Positions 49,041-57,755 of a stretch of 64,000 nt of DNA are shown here, one piece after another. This DNA is from Sphingobacterium haloxyli (lineage in GTDB: Bacteria; Bacteroidota; Bacteroidia; Sphingobacteriales; Sphingobacteriaceae): the NCBI RefSeq assembly GCF_002980525.1, contig NZ_PVBQ01000015.1, forward strand, positions 46,893-110,892, read 5' to 3'. Position numbers and translations under genes: made by a program. Below the pieces are notes generated by a model. The model saw only the letters and a list, made by a program, of their open reading frames with translations, was not told the origin of the DNA and made no database searches. The first letter of the stretch is position 1. Every line of letters begins with the position of its first letter.

Positions 49041-50933
49041 CTATTCAGCGGGAAGGTTGAGCACTTGATATATCCTTTTTGCGATGTCGGCATTATCCAG
49101 AAAGCCTTGAAAAAGCTCTGCTCCGGGCCCGTAAGCCATCAACGGCACCGGAATACCGGTATGATCCGTAGTAGCGAAATCGCCCAATACGTGTCCTTTA
49201 TCTTTATCCGCATCTAGGAGCACCAATCCTCCGGTTTCATGATCCGATGTGACGATAACCAAAGTCTCTCCGTCCTCGTCGGCATATTGGAGCGCCTGTC
49301 CCACCAAACGGTCGAAGCTCAAATATTCGGATACCGTAAACGGCATAGAATTGCTATGCCCGCCACCATCTATTTTCGCACCTTCTACCATCAGGAAAAA
49401 GCCATTGTTACCACGATTCCTAAGGTAGTCTATGCTCGGAGAGAATGCGTCTTCGATCATTCTATAACCAGTCCGTAAACTGTTCTGATCCGCATCCAGT
49501 TTATTCCATTCCCGATTAGCACTGTCTGCTGCAAACGCTAATAAACGCTCACTATCTACGCTATCCATCCCGGCCACACCGTGGCGAACTTCGAACCCTT
49601 TTTCTTCAAGCCCCTTCCATAGCGCACTATCTGCTTTAGTAAACACCGGATGGAATCCGCCGACGATAAGCGATAATTTGCTATCCAACAAATTGTGTGC
49701 TATGCTATCGGACATGTTTCGTTCGTCCACGTGTGCGTAGAACGCGGAGGGCGTAGCGCCCGTAACACGGTCGTTTGAAATGATACCGCTCACAATATGC
49801 TTTTCATATAGACGATCGGGGATGTTTGATACAGCCTTTCCTAAGGTATCCACGCCGATAAATCGATTTTTTGTTTTTACCCCGGTTGCCAAAGCACTTC
49901 CTCCCGCAGCAGAATCCGTATGGTAGTTATCCGTAGAGCCAGTGAACAGGTAACCTGTATATGGCATATTCAAGACATTCAATTGCCCCTTGTTAGCCAT
50001 CGCAGCCGCCCAAACCTGCGACATGCCTGCCCCATCACTGATTAACAGGATAACGTTCTTTGGTCGTTCAGGGAACGTGTTTTCTTCCCGGCGGAGCAAG
50101 TAAGGCTCGTAGAAATCATCGTTCATATAGCTATTTTTGGGGTACGCCTGCATAAACGCCGCCGCCGCCATCGGTTGATCCGTATTAATGTAATCAATAC
50201 CCATTTTTATCCATTCATACCAAGTTGTCTTCGTGTCAGGTGCTGCCCAGAATCTGATTTTTTTTCCAAGGCGATGCACCGAATCCACCGTCGTCTTTAC
50301 CTTACGGTAATCAGGATGAGTCAGCCGGCCCAGCCCATTCCATTCAGAGAATAGCGGAAATGGTGCGCTAAAGAGTCCTATCCTTTCCAGCTGTGCAGCC
50401 GTATACGCTTTGTCCAACTCGCCATCGAAAAAGAAAATTTCATCATACAGATGAAAATTTTCCGGCGCTGGTCGGTTTCCGCTGACAACTATTTTTACGG
50501 CCTTGGGGTTATGCTTGCTATCAAACAGATCTCTGTAGGGCTTGATTTTCTCGCTCAGCACTTTCAACACCGCTTGGCCGTCCGTTTTAGGATCGATCAA
50601 GAGTTGCAACTGTCCCTTTTCTGGGTAAAGGTAGCCATCTTCACTACCCGCAAATGCCTTTAAGATAGGCTGCAAATACAACTTGTCGAAGGTACGGTCC
50701 GCAGCAATTTCCTCGTATTCATGTGCCACAAAAAGCTCACCGTCTTTTAAAAAGAGATCGACTTCAATCGACCCAAAGCCCAGGCCATATGCCTGTGCGA
50801 AAGGATGATTCCTGGTATAATCATTATGGGAGTGCAAATTCTGCAGGTACCCTGTGGGCCTCACCTGCGCAAGTGCAGGCACCGTCAACCAAATCGCAGT
50901 GCCGACAATTGCCGAAAGAAATGTCTTTTTCAT
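49041..50933 (-). CDS. Fusion of GDPD-like domain and alkaline phosphatase, secreted
   Basis: 630 residues. Signal peptide ending PALAQ, a glycerophosphodiester phosphodiesterase/PI-PLC-like domain (about 25-265: LHSHNDY, FGSIEVDLFLKDGELFVAHEYEE), then alkaline phosphatase (about 290-625) with all classic sites: Asp in LISDGAGMS, nucleophile Ser in TDSAAGGSALATG, IDGGGHSN, TSDHETGG and DHTGIPVPL. It could cut phosphodiesters and then release phosphate from the monoester. It is the last gene of the minus-strand sigma–FecR–SusC–SusD operon, 20 bases after susD. Confidence 0.9.
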   Translation of the reverse strand: MKKTFLSAIVGTAIWLTVPALAQVRPTGYLQNLHSHNDYTRNHPFAQAYGLGFGSIEVDLFLKDGELFVAHEYEEIAADRTFDKLYLQPILKAFAGSEDGYLYPEKGQLQLLIDPKTDGQAVLKVLSEKIKPYRDLFDSKHNPKAVKIVVSGNRPAPENFHLYDEIFFFDGELDKAYTAAQLERIGLFSAPFPLFSEWNGLGRLTHPDYRKVKTTVDSVHRLGKKIRFWAAPDTKTTWYEWIKMGIDYINTDQPMAAAAFMQAYPKNSYMNDDFYEPYLLRREENTFPERPKNVILLISDGAGMSQVWAAAMANKGQLNVLNMPYTGYLFTGSTDNYHTDSAAGGSALATGVKTKNRFIGVDTLGKAVSNIPDRLYEKHIVSGIISNDRVTGATPSAFYAHVDERNMSDSIAHNLLDSKLSLIVGGFHPVFTKADSALWKGLEEKGFEVRHGVAGMDSVDSERLLAFAADSANREWNKLDADQNSLRTGYRMIEDAFSPSIDYLRNRGNNGFFLMVEGAKIDGGGHSNSMPFTVSEYLSFDRLVGQALQYADEDGETLVIVTSDHETGGLVLLDADKDKGHVLGDFATTDHTGIPVPLMAYGPGAELFQGFLDNADIAKRIYQVLNLPAE

Positions 50934-50953
50934 CTATTTAAATTTTGTTTTGA

Positions 50954-52486
50954 CTACGGCTGAAACCACACCTTGACATTGTGAGTCGGCATTTTTCCAT
51001 CCATGTGTTGTTCTACCCATTCGATTAAACTTGGGTTATTCTGTTCGTTGTCGGAGTACACATACCGGACCGGTATCGCTGCCAAAACAGAAGGCCCCGG
51101 TTTTATTTCAGGAACACCGGTACGACGCCACGACGCCCAACCCTCAAAACCATTCAGGAAGCTATCAATAAAATACTGTTCCGCAATCATAGTCAGCCCC
51201 TTTTCGGGTTGATATTGATTTACACTGTTTGCCCAGTAGGCATCGCGCTGGCCCTCGCTAATATAGGGATTTTGGGTTTGCGTTTGACTTCCTACTTGCT
51301 CCCATTTGCCGAAGGAGGCATTAACAGCTTCTCGATAAATTTCCGCTGCCTGTCCCGCAACGCCCATATTTCTTTGGATTGCTTCCGCTTTTAATAGCAA
51401 CAGTTCGCTGTATGTCATTAGAAAAGCCCGGTTGTCCCGTCGGATGCGACGACCCACCACAGAAAAGTCGCCCTCCTTTAGTCCAGTACTTTTATACAGT
51501 TCTTCTTGTTCTGCCGAGCTCAAACCCGCAGTCTGTCCGCGGTATTGCAGTTCTTTGTCAGCATCGCCAGCATTATCCAAAAACGAATTTCTGGTCGGGG
51601 CAGCATAAATGAAGAGGCGTGGATCACCACCTTTTTTCAATAATCCGATCATCACGTCACTTACCCGGGCATTATCCGAAAAGTCAACGCCACTGCCGTC
51701 TGATGACGGGTTTTGAATAAACCACGGATAATAATCACTGGAATTATTATACACCAACGTAGCGCCGTCCTCGACGTCGGAGAATACCGGATAACGATCC
51801 GGGTTATTGAATATTTGGGCAACCTGCTGTGAAACGTCCTTCTTTGCAGACTGTCTCATCAGGATCCGTATCTTTAACGCGTTTGCAAATTTGCGCCACT
51901 TCTGCAGGTCGCCGTTGTACAGGATATCCCGGCTAACGGAAACTCCTGCGGGAAGTTCAGCTAACAACGTATTCGCAGCTTCCAAATCTTCCAGCATCCG
52001 TTGATAAACCTCTTCTTGCGCCTGAAACTTTGGAAATTCCAACCCGTCGACGTTTCCCATTCCTGCCTCATCATAAGGGATATCGCCAAATGCGTCTGTT
52101 ACCAGCGAAAGAATATACACTTTATTAATGTGTCCCAAGGCCATATATTCCGGTTGGTTGTTCTGCTCCGCCAGCAGTTTCATCTGATTAACGTCCTTGA
52201 TTAATCGTACAGCGCCGTTCCATTCTTCTCGCCAGTTTGCTCCCGTGAGGTTAAAACGACCGTCACTTTCGCTTGTGCCACCTGGATACGCCAGGTGCTG
52301 TACATACTGTCCTGCTCTACGGCCACTTCCCACCATGGTATTCGCTCCACCGCTGATGACAGGCGGAAGCAACATTTCCACCGGCACGACAGCTGGATTA
52401 TTGGGATCAATGTTAATTTCTTCGAAATCGTTGCATGATTGAAAAGTTACCACAGCAACGGCTAAACAAGTTAAATATTTTTTCAT
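50954..52486 (-). CDS. SusD/RagB-like lipoprotein (SusD-like 2 type)
   Basis: 510 residues. Lipobox TFQSC followed by the family pattern EEINIDPNNPAVVPVEMLLPPVISGG, which marks the second SusD-like family. The helical core and C-terminal FIDSFLNGFEGWASWRRTGVPEI segment also fit. It should bind the substrate for the adjacent SusC barrel at the cell surface. It follows susC after 29 bases and precedes the GDPD–phosphatase gene by 20 bases. Confidence 0.94.
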   Translation of the reverse strand: MKKYLTCLAVAVVTFQSCNDFEEINIDPNNPAVVPVEMLLPPVISGGANTMVGSGRRAGQYVQHLAYPGGTSESDGRFNLTGANWREEWNGAVRLIKDVNQMKLLAEQNNQPEYMALGHINKVYILSLVTDAFGDIPYDEAGMGNVDGLEFPKFQAQEEVYQRMLEDLEAANTLLAELPAGVSVSRDILYNGDLQKWRKFANALKIRILMRQSAKKDVSQQVAQIFNNPDRYPVFSDVEDGATLVYNNSSDYYPWFIQNPSSDGSGVDFSDNARVSDVMIGLLKKGGDPRLFIYAAPTRNSFLDNAGDADKELQYRGQTAGLSSAEQEELYKSTGLKEGDFSVVGRRIRRDNRAFLMTYSELLLLKAEAIQRNMGVAGQAAEIYREAVNASFGKWEQVGSQTQTQNPYISEGQRDAYWANSVNQYQPEKGLTMIAEQYFIDSFLNGFEGWASWRRTGVPEIKPGPSVLAAIPVRYVYSDNEQNNPSLIEWVEQHMDGKMPTHNVKVWFQP

Positions 52487-52515
52487 TACAATAAATTATT
52501 TTTTACCACACGCAA

Positions 52516-55500
52516 TTAAAAACTCACGTTCACCGACATTCCAAAATTTCGCATCGACGGCAATGACATCGCCTCCACACCCACAAACTGACCGTCGTAA
52601 GCCGAGACTTCCGGGTCGATATGCGGTACATCAGACCAAAGCATTAAGTTTCTTCCGATAAATGATACAGAAGCCCCTTTTATCGCTGTTCGCTGTAACA
52701 TACTTTGGGGTAATCTGTAGCTTATTTTCAGTTCTCTTAACTTTAGATAAGATGCGTCGAAGGTAGCTATCCGGTCGTTGTTATAATACTCTCTCCAATA
52801 ATCCCGCACTGGAATACCAACAGCGTTGGGCTGTCCCGTGTCGATATCTATCCCTTCACCGATAATCGTTCCGGCACCATTTTCATCCCGGAACGGAAGC
52901 GACTCCGGAAGACTGCCTGCTCGTATACCTTCAATGTAAGTCCTGGAATGCACCACCCCCCCTTTTTGGCCTGCAAACAAGAAGCTGAGATTCCAATTTT
53001 TATACTTAAAATCATTGGCGATGCTGCCAATCCATTTCGGGTTAACATTACCTAGATACCCCCAGTCGCCATTTTCTTCTTGGGGGAGACCATTACGATG
53101 CGTTAACTGACCACTGTCATTGTAAATCAGATAATCTCCGTAAAGCGAGCCCGAAGAGCCATCGCCTTTCGTGTTTTCAGTCCGGAGTTCCAAGGAAGCC
53201 CAGCGTTCCAACTGGCGGATGCGGGAAATACCGCGGTCTTCCGCAAGAGAAACCACCTTATTTCTATTGAAGGAATAGTTTATAAAAATATCCCAAGAAA
53301 AATTGGTGGTCCGTACAGGCGTACCGCTCAACATAAGTTCTAGTCCATGGTTCGTCATCTCGCCCACGTTCATAAGTTTAGTATCGTAACCAGCAGACGG
53401 GTTAAGTGTTACAGGAATAATCAGGTCCGTTGTCCTACTTTTGTAGTAGGTCAGATCTAGTCCTAGACGATTGCTAAATAATCTCGAATCAAATCCAAAT
53501 TCGTAGGAAACCACTTTCTCGGGCCGAATGTTCTCATTAGGATAGTTGTTATTATGAATAGCTACCGTCTCTCCTCCCCAGCCTTGGGTCACCAAGAAAT
53601 TCGGCGATGTCCGGTATGGCTCTAAATCCCTTCTCACCGAAGAGGCGGCCCCCCTCAATTTCAGCATATTGATTTTCTCGCCAGTCCAGCCCAACAGGTC
53701 AGAAGCGATGACACTCAATGATGCCGACGGGTAGAAATACGAATTATTGGCCTTTGGCAAAGCACTCGACCAATCGTTGCGTCCTGTTAAATCCAGGTAA
53801 ACCACATCCTTGTACCCTATTTGGGTAGTTCCATAGATCGAATTGATCTGTTTCTCCTGATAGGTGTTTCCAGCCAACAACGGTTCTCCGTTATTCGTCA
53901 GGTTGTAGACGTTCGGAATTGCCAAACGAGGGGCGATAGCGCCCAGACGTTTCGAAACCTGGGTCATCAAGTTGCCCCCTAACGAAGCATCGAAAGAGAA
54001 ATCCGAGTTTAAGTTTGGACTATAGCTCAGGAGCATGTCGTGGTTGGTCTCGATAAAATAAACATCATCCTCCTGATAGTATCCGTTTTTATATTGACTG
54101 GATGAGGTGGCATGTCGCATCGTACGTTTATCGTTATAGAAATCCCGACCCGACCGCAGCATCAGCTTCAGGTCAGGACGAATGTCGTACGTAGCTTTTA
54201 CATTGCCGTATACACGATCTCTGTTATTCCCGTTAAGATTTTCGTGAGCGACAAAATAAGGATTATTCCAAATGGTGCCGTTCATGTTAAAAATGGGAGA
54301 ATGCTGTTCCGTCTTGCCGCTTTCGGGCCGCCAGTAATCTCGCAACGATCTAATATCTAGGTTGCGGGGCATGTATAAAAACATCCGCATAACAGATTCG
54401 TCGTTCTTAGCACCATAACTAGCTCGGTTATCGCTTCCACTGTTTACCCAGTTCATCGCTACATCTAACCTTAAATTAGGAAGGATCTGATACCCTGCGT
54501 TCACACCCAGTGAATTTCGGCTCAGGTCCGTATTGGGGACCATTCCTGACTGTGACAAGTTTGTATACGAAAAGCGATAGTTGAGCTTATCGTTACTATT
54601 CGATATTGACAAACTGTTTGTAAACGTTTTAGCAGTTTGTAAAAAATCTCTCAACTGATTCGGCTGTGCTACAAATGGCGTTGCGATGCGTTCCCCGGTC
54701 TCCGGGTCGATAGGCGAATCCCATTGCTTTATTAATTGTCCATTTAGAGCAGGCCCCCAGTTCTCCATTACGTTGTCGTACTTATTGGCTTCCGTTCCCA
54801 TGCCATCTACATACTCGTAAACACCATAACGTCCCTGGCCATATTCGTACTGATAATCTGGAAGTTTCAAGGGCGTTCCGAAATCCACATGTGAGTTAAA
54901 ATTAATTCCCATTCCTTTGGCACCCCTCCCCGATTTCGTCGTGATCAACACCACCCCGTTCGAAGCACGTGAACCATACAATGCCGCTGCATTTGGTCCT
55001 TTGAGCACCGAAATGCTTTCGATGTCATTCGGATCGATTTCTCCAGCGGCATTTCCATAGTCTACCTCACCTTCCCCTCCTGTAAAGTTGGGATTATTGA
55101 AGTCTTGTCGCCCGGTGAAGGCACGCGTAGATTGTTCGTTGTTATTACTTATGGGAATACCATCGACGACAAATAGCGGCGAATTGTTATAGTTGTAGCC
55201 ACTAACAAAGTTCTGCCCTCTAATCTGGATATTTGACGAGGCGCCAATACCGCCGGAAGAGTTAGTAATCTGCACTCCGGCCACGCGGCCACTCAACGTA
55301 TTCACAAGGTTAGTCTCATGCGCCTCCTGTATCATATCGCCGTCTACCTGCTGTACAGAAAATCCGACAGATTTCGATGCGCGGGTAATACCTAACGCCG
55401 TGACGACCACTTCCTCTAGCTCCGACGACTGCTCTGCCAGCCGGACCAGTAAAGAATTCTTGTCGTCTGCGCTGACCAAAAAATCCAGTTCTTCATGGCT

Positions 55501-55770
55501 TTGATAACCGACAAGCGAAAAAACGATCGTGTAGCGTTGCCCCACTTGCAGATTGTTCAATAGGAAGACGCCGTTATGATCCGATGCAGTGGTCTTCGTA
55601 TTTCCATATCCTTTCGTTGACACGGAAACTCCGTTCAAGGGATTCCCTCCCTCATCGAGCACACGCCCTTTTACTTGCCCGATTTGCTGGGCCTGCAGCT
55701 CATCCACCCCAAAGAACAGATAAGCTAAGCATAGCCAAGATAAATAAAGAAAAACGCTGTTTTTTTTCAT
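52516..55770 (-). CDS. SusC/RagA-type TonB-linked outer membrane protein without STN domain
   Basis: 1084 residues. Signal peptide (ends LQAQ), carboxypeptidase-regulatory-like domain (about 30-115: QVKGRVLDEGGNPLNGVSV), TonB-box-like LEEVVVTALG, plug (about 120-275: VAGVQITNSSGGIGASSNIQIRGQNFV, ISVLKGPNAAALYGSRASNG), then barrel ending in FGMSVNVSF. The N-terminal STN domain found in the other SusC of this window is missing. It is transcribed with fecR upstream and susD downstream (28 and 29 base gaps). Confidence 0.95.
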   Translation of the reverse strand: MKKNSVFLYLSWLCLAYLFFGVDELQAQQIGQVKGRVLDEGGNPLNGVSVSTKGYGNTKTTASDHNGVFLLNNLQVGQRYTIVFSLVGYQSHEELDFLVSADDKNSLLVRLAEQSSELEEVVVTALGITRASKSVGFSVQQVDGDMIQEAHETNLVNTLSGRVAGVQITNSSGGIGASSNIQIRGQNFVSGYNYNNSPLFVVDGIPISNNNEQSTRAFTGRQDFNNPNFTGGEGEVDYGNAAGEIDPNDIESISVLKGPNAAALYGSRASNGVVLITTKSGRGAKGMGINFNSHVDFGTPLKLPDYQYEYGQGRYGVYEYVDGMGTEANKYDNVMENWGPALNGQLIKQWDSPIDPETGERIATPFVAQPNQLRDFLQTAKTFTNSLSISNSNDKLNYRFSYTNLSQSGMVPNTDLSRNSLGVNAGYQILPNLRLDVAMNWVNSGSDNRASYGAKNDESVMRMFLYMPRNLDIRSLRDYWRPESGKTEQHSPIFNMNGTIWNNPYFVAHENLNGNNRDRVYGNVKATYDIRPDLKLMLRSGRDFYNDKRTMRHATSSSQYKNGYYQEDDVYFIETNHDMLLSYSPNLNSDFSFDASLGGNLMTQVSKRLGAIAPRLAIPNVYNLTNNGEPLLAGNTYQEKQINSIYGTTQIGYKDVVYLDLTGRNDWSSALPKANNSYFYPSASLSVIASDLLGWTGEKINMLKLRGAASSVRRDLEPYRTSPNFLVTQGWGGETVAIHNNNYPNENIRPEKVVSYEFGFDSRLFSNRLGLDLTYYKSRTTDLIIPVTLNPSAGYDTKLMNVGEMTNHGLELMLSGTPVRTTNFSWDIFINYSFNRNKVVSLAEDRGISRIRQLERWASLELRTENTKGDGSSGSLYGDYLIYNDSGQLTHRNGLPQEENGDWGYLGNVNPKWIGSIANDFKYKNWNLSFLFAGQKGGVVHSRTYIEGIRAGSLPESLPFRDENGAGTIIGEGIDIDTGQPNAVGIPVRDYWREYYNNDRIATFDASYLKLRELKISYRLPQSMLQRTAIKGASVSFIGRNLMLWSDVPHIDPEVSAYDGQFVGVEAMSLPSMRNFGMSVNVSF

Positions 55771-55798
55771 GTGTATTGATATTGTTTGGAATTATTTA

Positions 55799-56908
55799 TT
55801 ATTCAATTACTTTATTGCTAGTTGTGTCGGGTGTCTGATGATGTACAGTTGTATCCTTTAAAAGGATAAGCACTTCGTCCTCATCCCCACTACCCCGTTG
55901 TAGGTCATTAACCAAGCATATAGTAGACAATATGGTTTCCAAGTCGTCATCCGCCGAAAACTCGCCCGTAAACGTTAAGTTCCTTGGCACCGCTGGATCT
56001 ATTCGGATAGCTTTATCAAATTTTATCGCGATCTGGCGGAGCACTTCTGCCAGATCCTGTCGATCAAATCGGAGATTTTGTCGTTGATCACTGCTGGCTA
56101 TACGCTGGTCTGCGTTAGCCGGTTGCATAGTTGGTTTAGGCGCCGCTACGGGATTCGTTAATACGGTATTACTCGCCTCATCGATATACAACATTTCTCC
56201 AACCGCTAGATAAGTGTCCTGTATAGACATCCGAGCTTCCTTCGAGGAGCGAATTACTACCTTTCCCGAAAGCAAGTGTACTGTCGTCTTATCGAGGTTT
56301 CTGCCGTCAACAATAAATTCTGTACCGAGTGCCGTCGTTGTAAATCCATTGGCCATTACCTCAAAAGGTAACGTACTGTCGCGCACCACCACAAATTTTC
56401 CTTCGCCCCTCAGTTGTATACTGCGGTTACGGATACCATAACTTTTATCGTAACAGATCGTACTATGTGGCGAGAGTAATACGGCAGACCCGTCGCTCAA
56501 TAGGTAGGTTAATGAATCTTGCTGTGTGTTAACAACATAGGTTTCCGGCGGAGCAGCTTCCGCGTATACGGTTTCGGGTACGATCTCGGTGTTCTTTTGC
56601 TTATAAAAGATCCCAAAGATACCGATGAGCACAACCACCGCGGCGGCGCTCACCCATTTATACGGGTACATCCTTTTTACCGGCGTTTGCATGCCGGCTT
56701 TGTTACGGATTGCTTGCAATAGTTCGGCTGACTGCTTCGCGCTGAGCAACTCCGGGTTTTCGCTGGCGTCGACAAGTTCTCTTTTTAGTTGCCGCTGTAA
56801 GGCTGGCTGTTGGTTGTCTAATTTATCGAGCAGCTCTTTTGCTTCGGCCTTCGTTAGCCGACCCTTCCAGAAAGCCTGGATACTCTTTCGCGTTTTGTTT
56901 CCCATCAT
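55799..56908 (-). CDS. FecR-type anti-sigma factor
   Basis: 369 residues. Cytosolic N-terminal part (SIQAFWKGRLTKAEAKELLDKLDNQ), one membrane helix (VSAAAVVVLIGIFGIFY, near 90), FecR domain (LTYLLSDGSAVLLSPHSTICY, LRGEGKFVVVRDSTLPFEVMANGFTTTALGTEFIVDG) and C-terminal domain (RFDRQDLAEVLRQIAIKFDKAIRI). It lies 97 bases after the sigma gene and 28 bases before susC, so it is part of the same operon. Confidence 0.92.
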   Translation of the reverse strand: MMGNKTRKSIQAFWKGRLTKAEAKELLDKLDNQQPALQRQLKRELVDASENPELLSAKQSAELLQAIRNKAGMQTPVKRMYPYKWVSAAAVVVLIGIFGIFYKQKNTEIVPETVYAEAAPPETYVVNTQQDSLTYLLSDGSAVLLSPHSTICYDKSYGIRNRSIQLRGEGKFVVVRDSTLPFEVMANGFTTTALGTEFIVDGRNLDKTTVHLLSGKVVIRSSKEARMSIQDTYLAVGEMLYIDEASNTVLTNPVAAPKPTMQPANADQRIASSDQRQNLRFDRQDLAEVLRQIAIKFDKAIRIDPAVPRNLTFTGEFSADDDLETILSTICLVNDLQRGSGDEDEVLILLKDTTVHHQTPDTTSNKVIE

Positions 56909-57005
56909 ATATAAATACGATGGGTCGCATCAGGAGGCAATGGTCTAGCTAGTTAAGAAATTATTACTAAAACGTAAAAACAAAGGCAACCGGCGCTGCC
57001 GTTTA

Positions 57006-57662
57006 TTACATATAGATGCAGGCGGACAGAAGCAGTAAGACCCCATTTTCGTAGGCATACGGATTACTCCCGGCCACATATTGCTTAATACTTTTGTTTG
57101 CTTGTTTAAGATACTCAGATACAGAATTGACCGATAAATCCAACATCTCCGCTACGCGTTCTTTTGAATACCCTTCATAGCGGCACAGTCGAAAAACCTC
57201 CTTCTTACGAGGAGATAATTGATCGATAGCCTCTTCCAGTATGCGTAACTGTTCCGTTATGATGTCGTCTTGCTCCTGTACATCTTCGATATTCACGTAG
57301 AGTTTATCATAGTCTTCAACAAAATCAATGTGCTCCCTCAGCTTTCTTTTGAGAAAGTCCATAGACTTATTGAAACTAACGACGAACAACCAGTTCTCCA
57401 GCGGCCTATTTCTATCGATTTTATATCTATTTTGCCACAAACTCAGAAAAACATCCTGCAAAATTTCTTGTGCGTGCTCGGGCGAGTGTACAATTTTAAG
57501 AATGTTAGCATATATTTTTTGGTGGTGGCTATGGTATATCGAAGTGAAAGAAGATTCACTGCCATGGTTTAGCTGGATAATAGCTTCCGTTTCATCTATC
57601 TGTAAATAACATTCCATCTCTTTTGTCTCCATCCGGGATCTTTTAGCAAGATTTTCGAGCAT
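57006..57662 (-). CDS. ECF RNA polymerase sigma factor
   Basis: 218 residues. Region 2 (IYANILKIVHSPEHAQEILQDVFLSLWQNRY) and region 4 (IDQLSPRKKEVFRLCRYEGYSKERVAEMLDLSVNSVSEYLKQANKSIKQYV) are present, with a hydrophobic C-terminal tail (NGVLLLLSACIYM). First gene of the minus-strand cluster. A TAnnTTTG element ends two bases before this ATG, so translation may start at ATG 57632 (METKEMEC...) or ATG 57617 instead. Confidence 0.9.
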   Translation of the reverse strand: MLENLAKRSRMETKEMECYLQIDETEAIIQLNHGSESSFTSIYHSHHQKIYANILKIVHSPEHAQEILQDVFLSLWQNRYKIDRNRPLENWLFVVSFNKSMDFLKRKLREHIDFVEDYDKLYVNIEDVQEQDDIITEQLRILEEAIDQLSPRKKEVFRLCRYEGYSKERVAEMLDLSVNSVSEYLKQANKSIKQYVAGSNPYAYENGVLLLLSACIYM

Positions 57663-57664
57663 GG

Positions 57665-57672
57665 CAAAAATA
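57665..57672 (-). promoter_or_regulatory. TAnnTTTG -7 element at sigma gene start
   Basis: Minus strand TATTTTTG, immediately before ATG 57662. Shows that this sigma gene has its own promoter downstream of the sulfatase gene. Confidence 0.5.
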
Positions 57673-57755
57673 TTCTTTTCAGATTTCGACTGATAGCTTA
57701 TTCATATTATATTATTGTTAAATCGGTATAAGGTTTATGGAATAGATTTGTGTTG

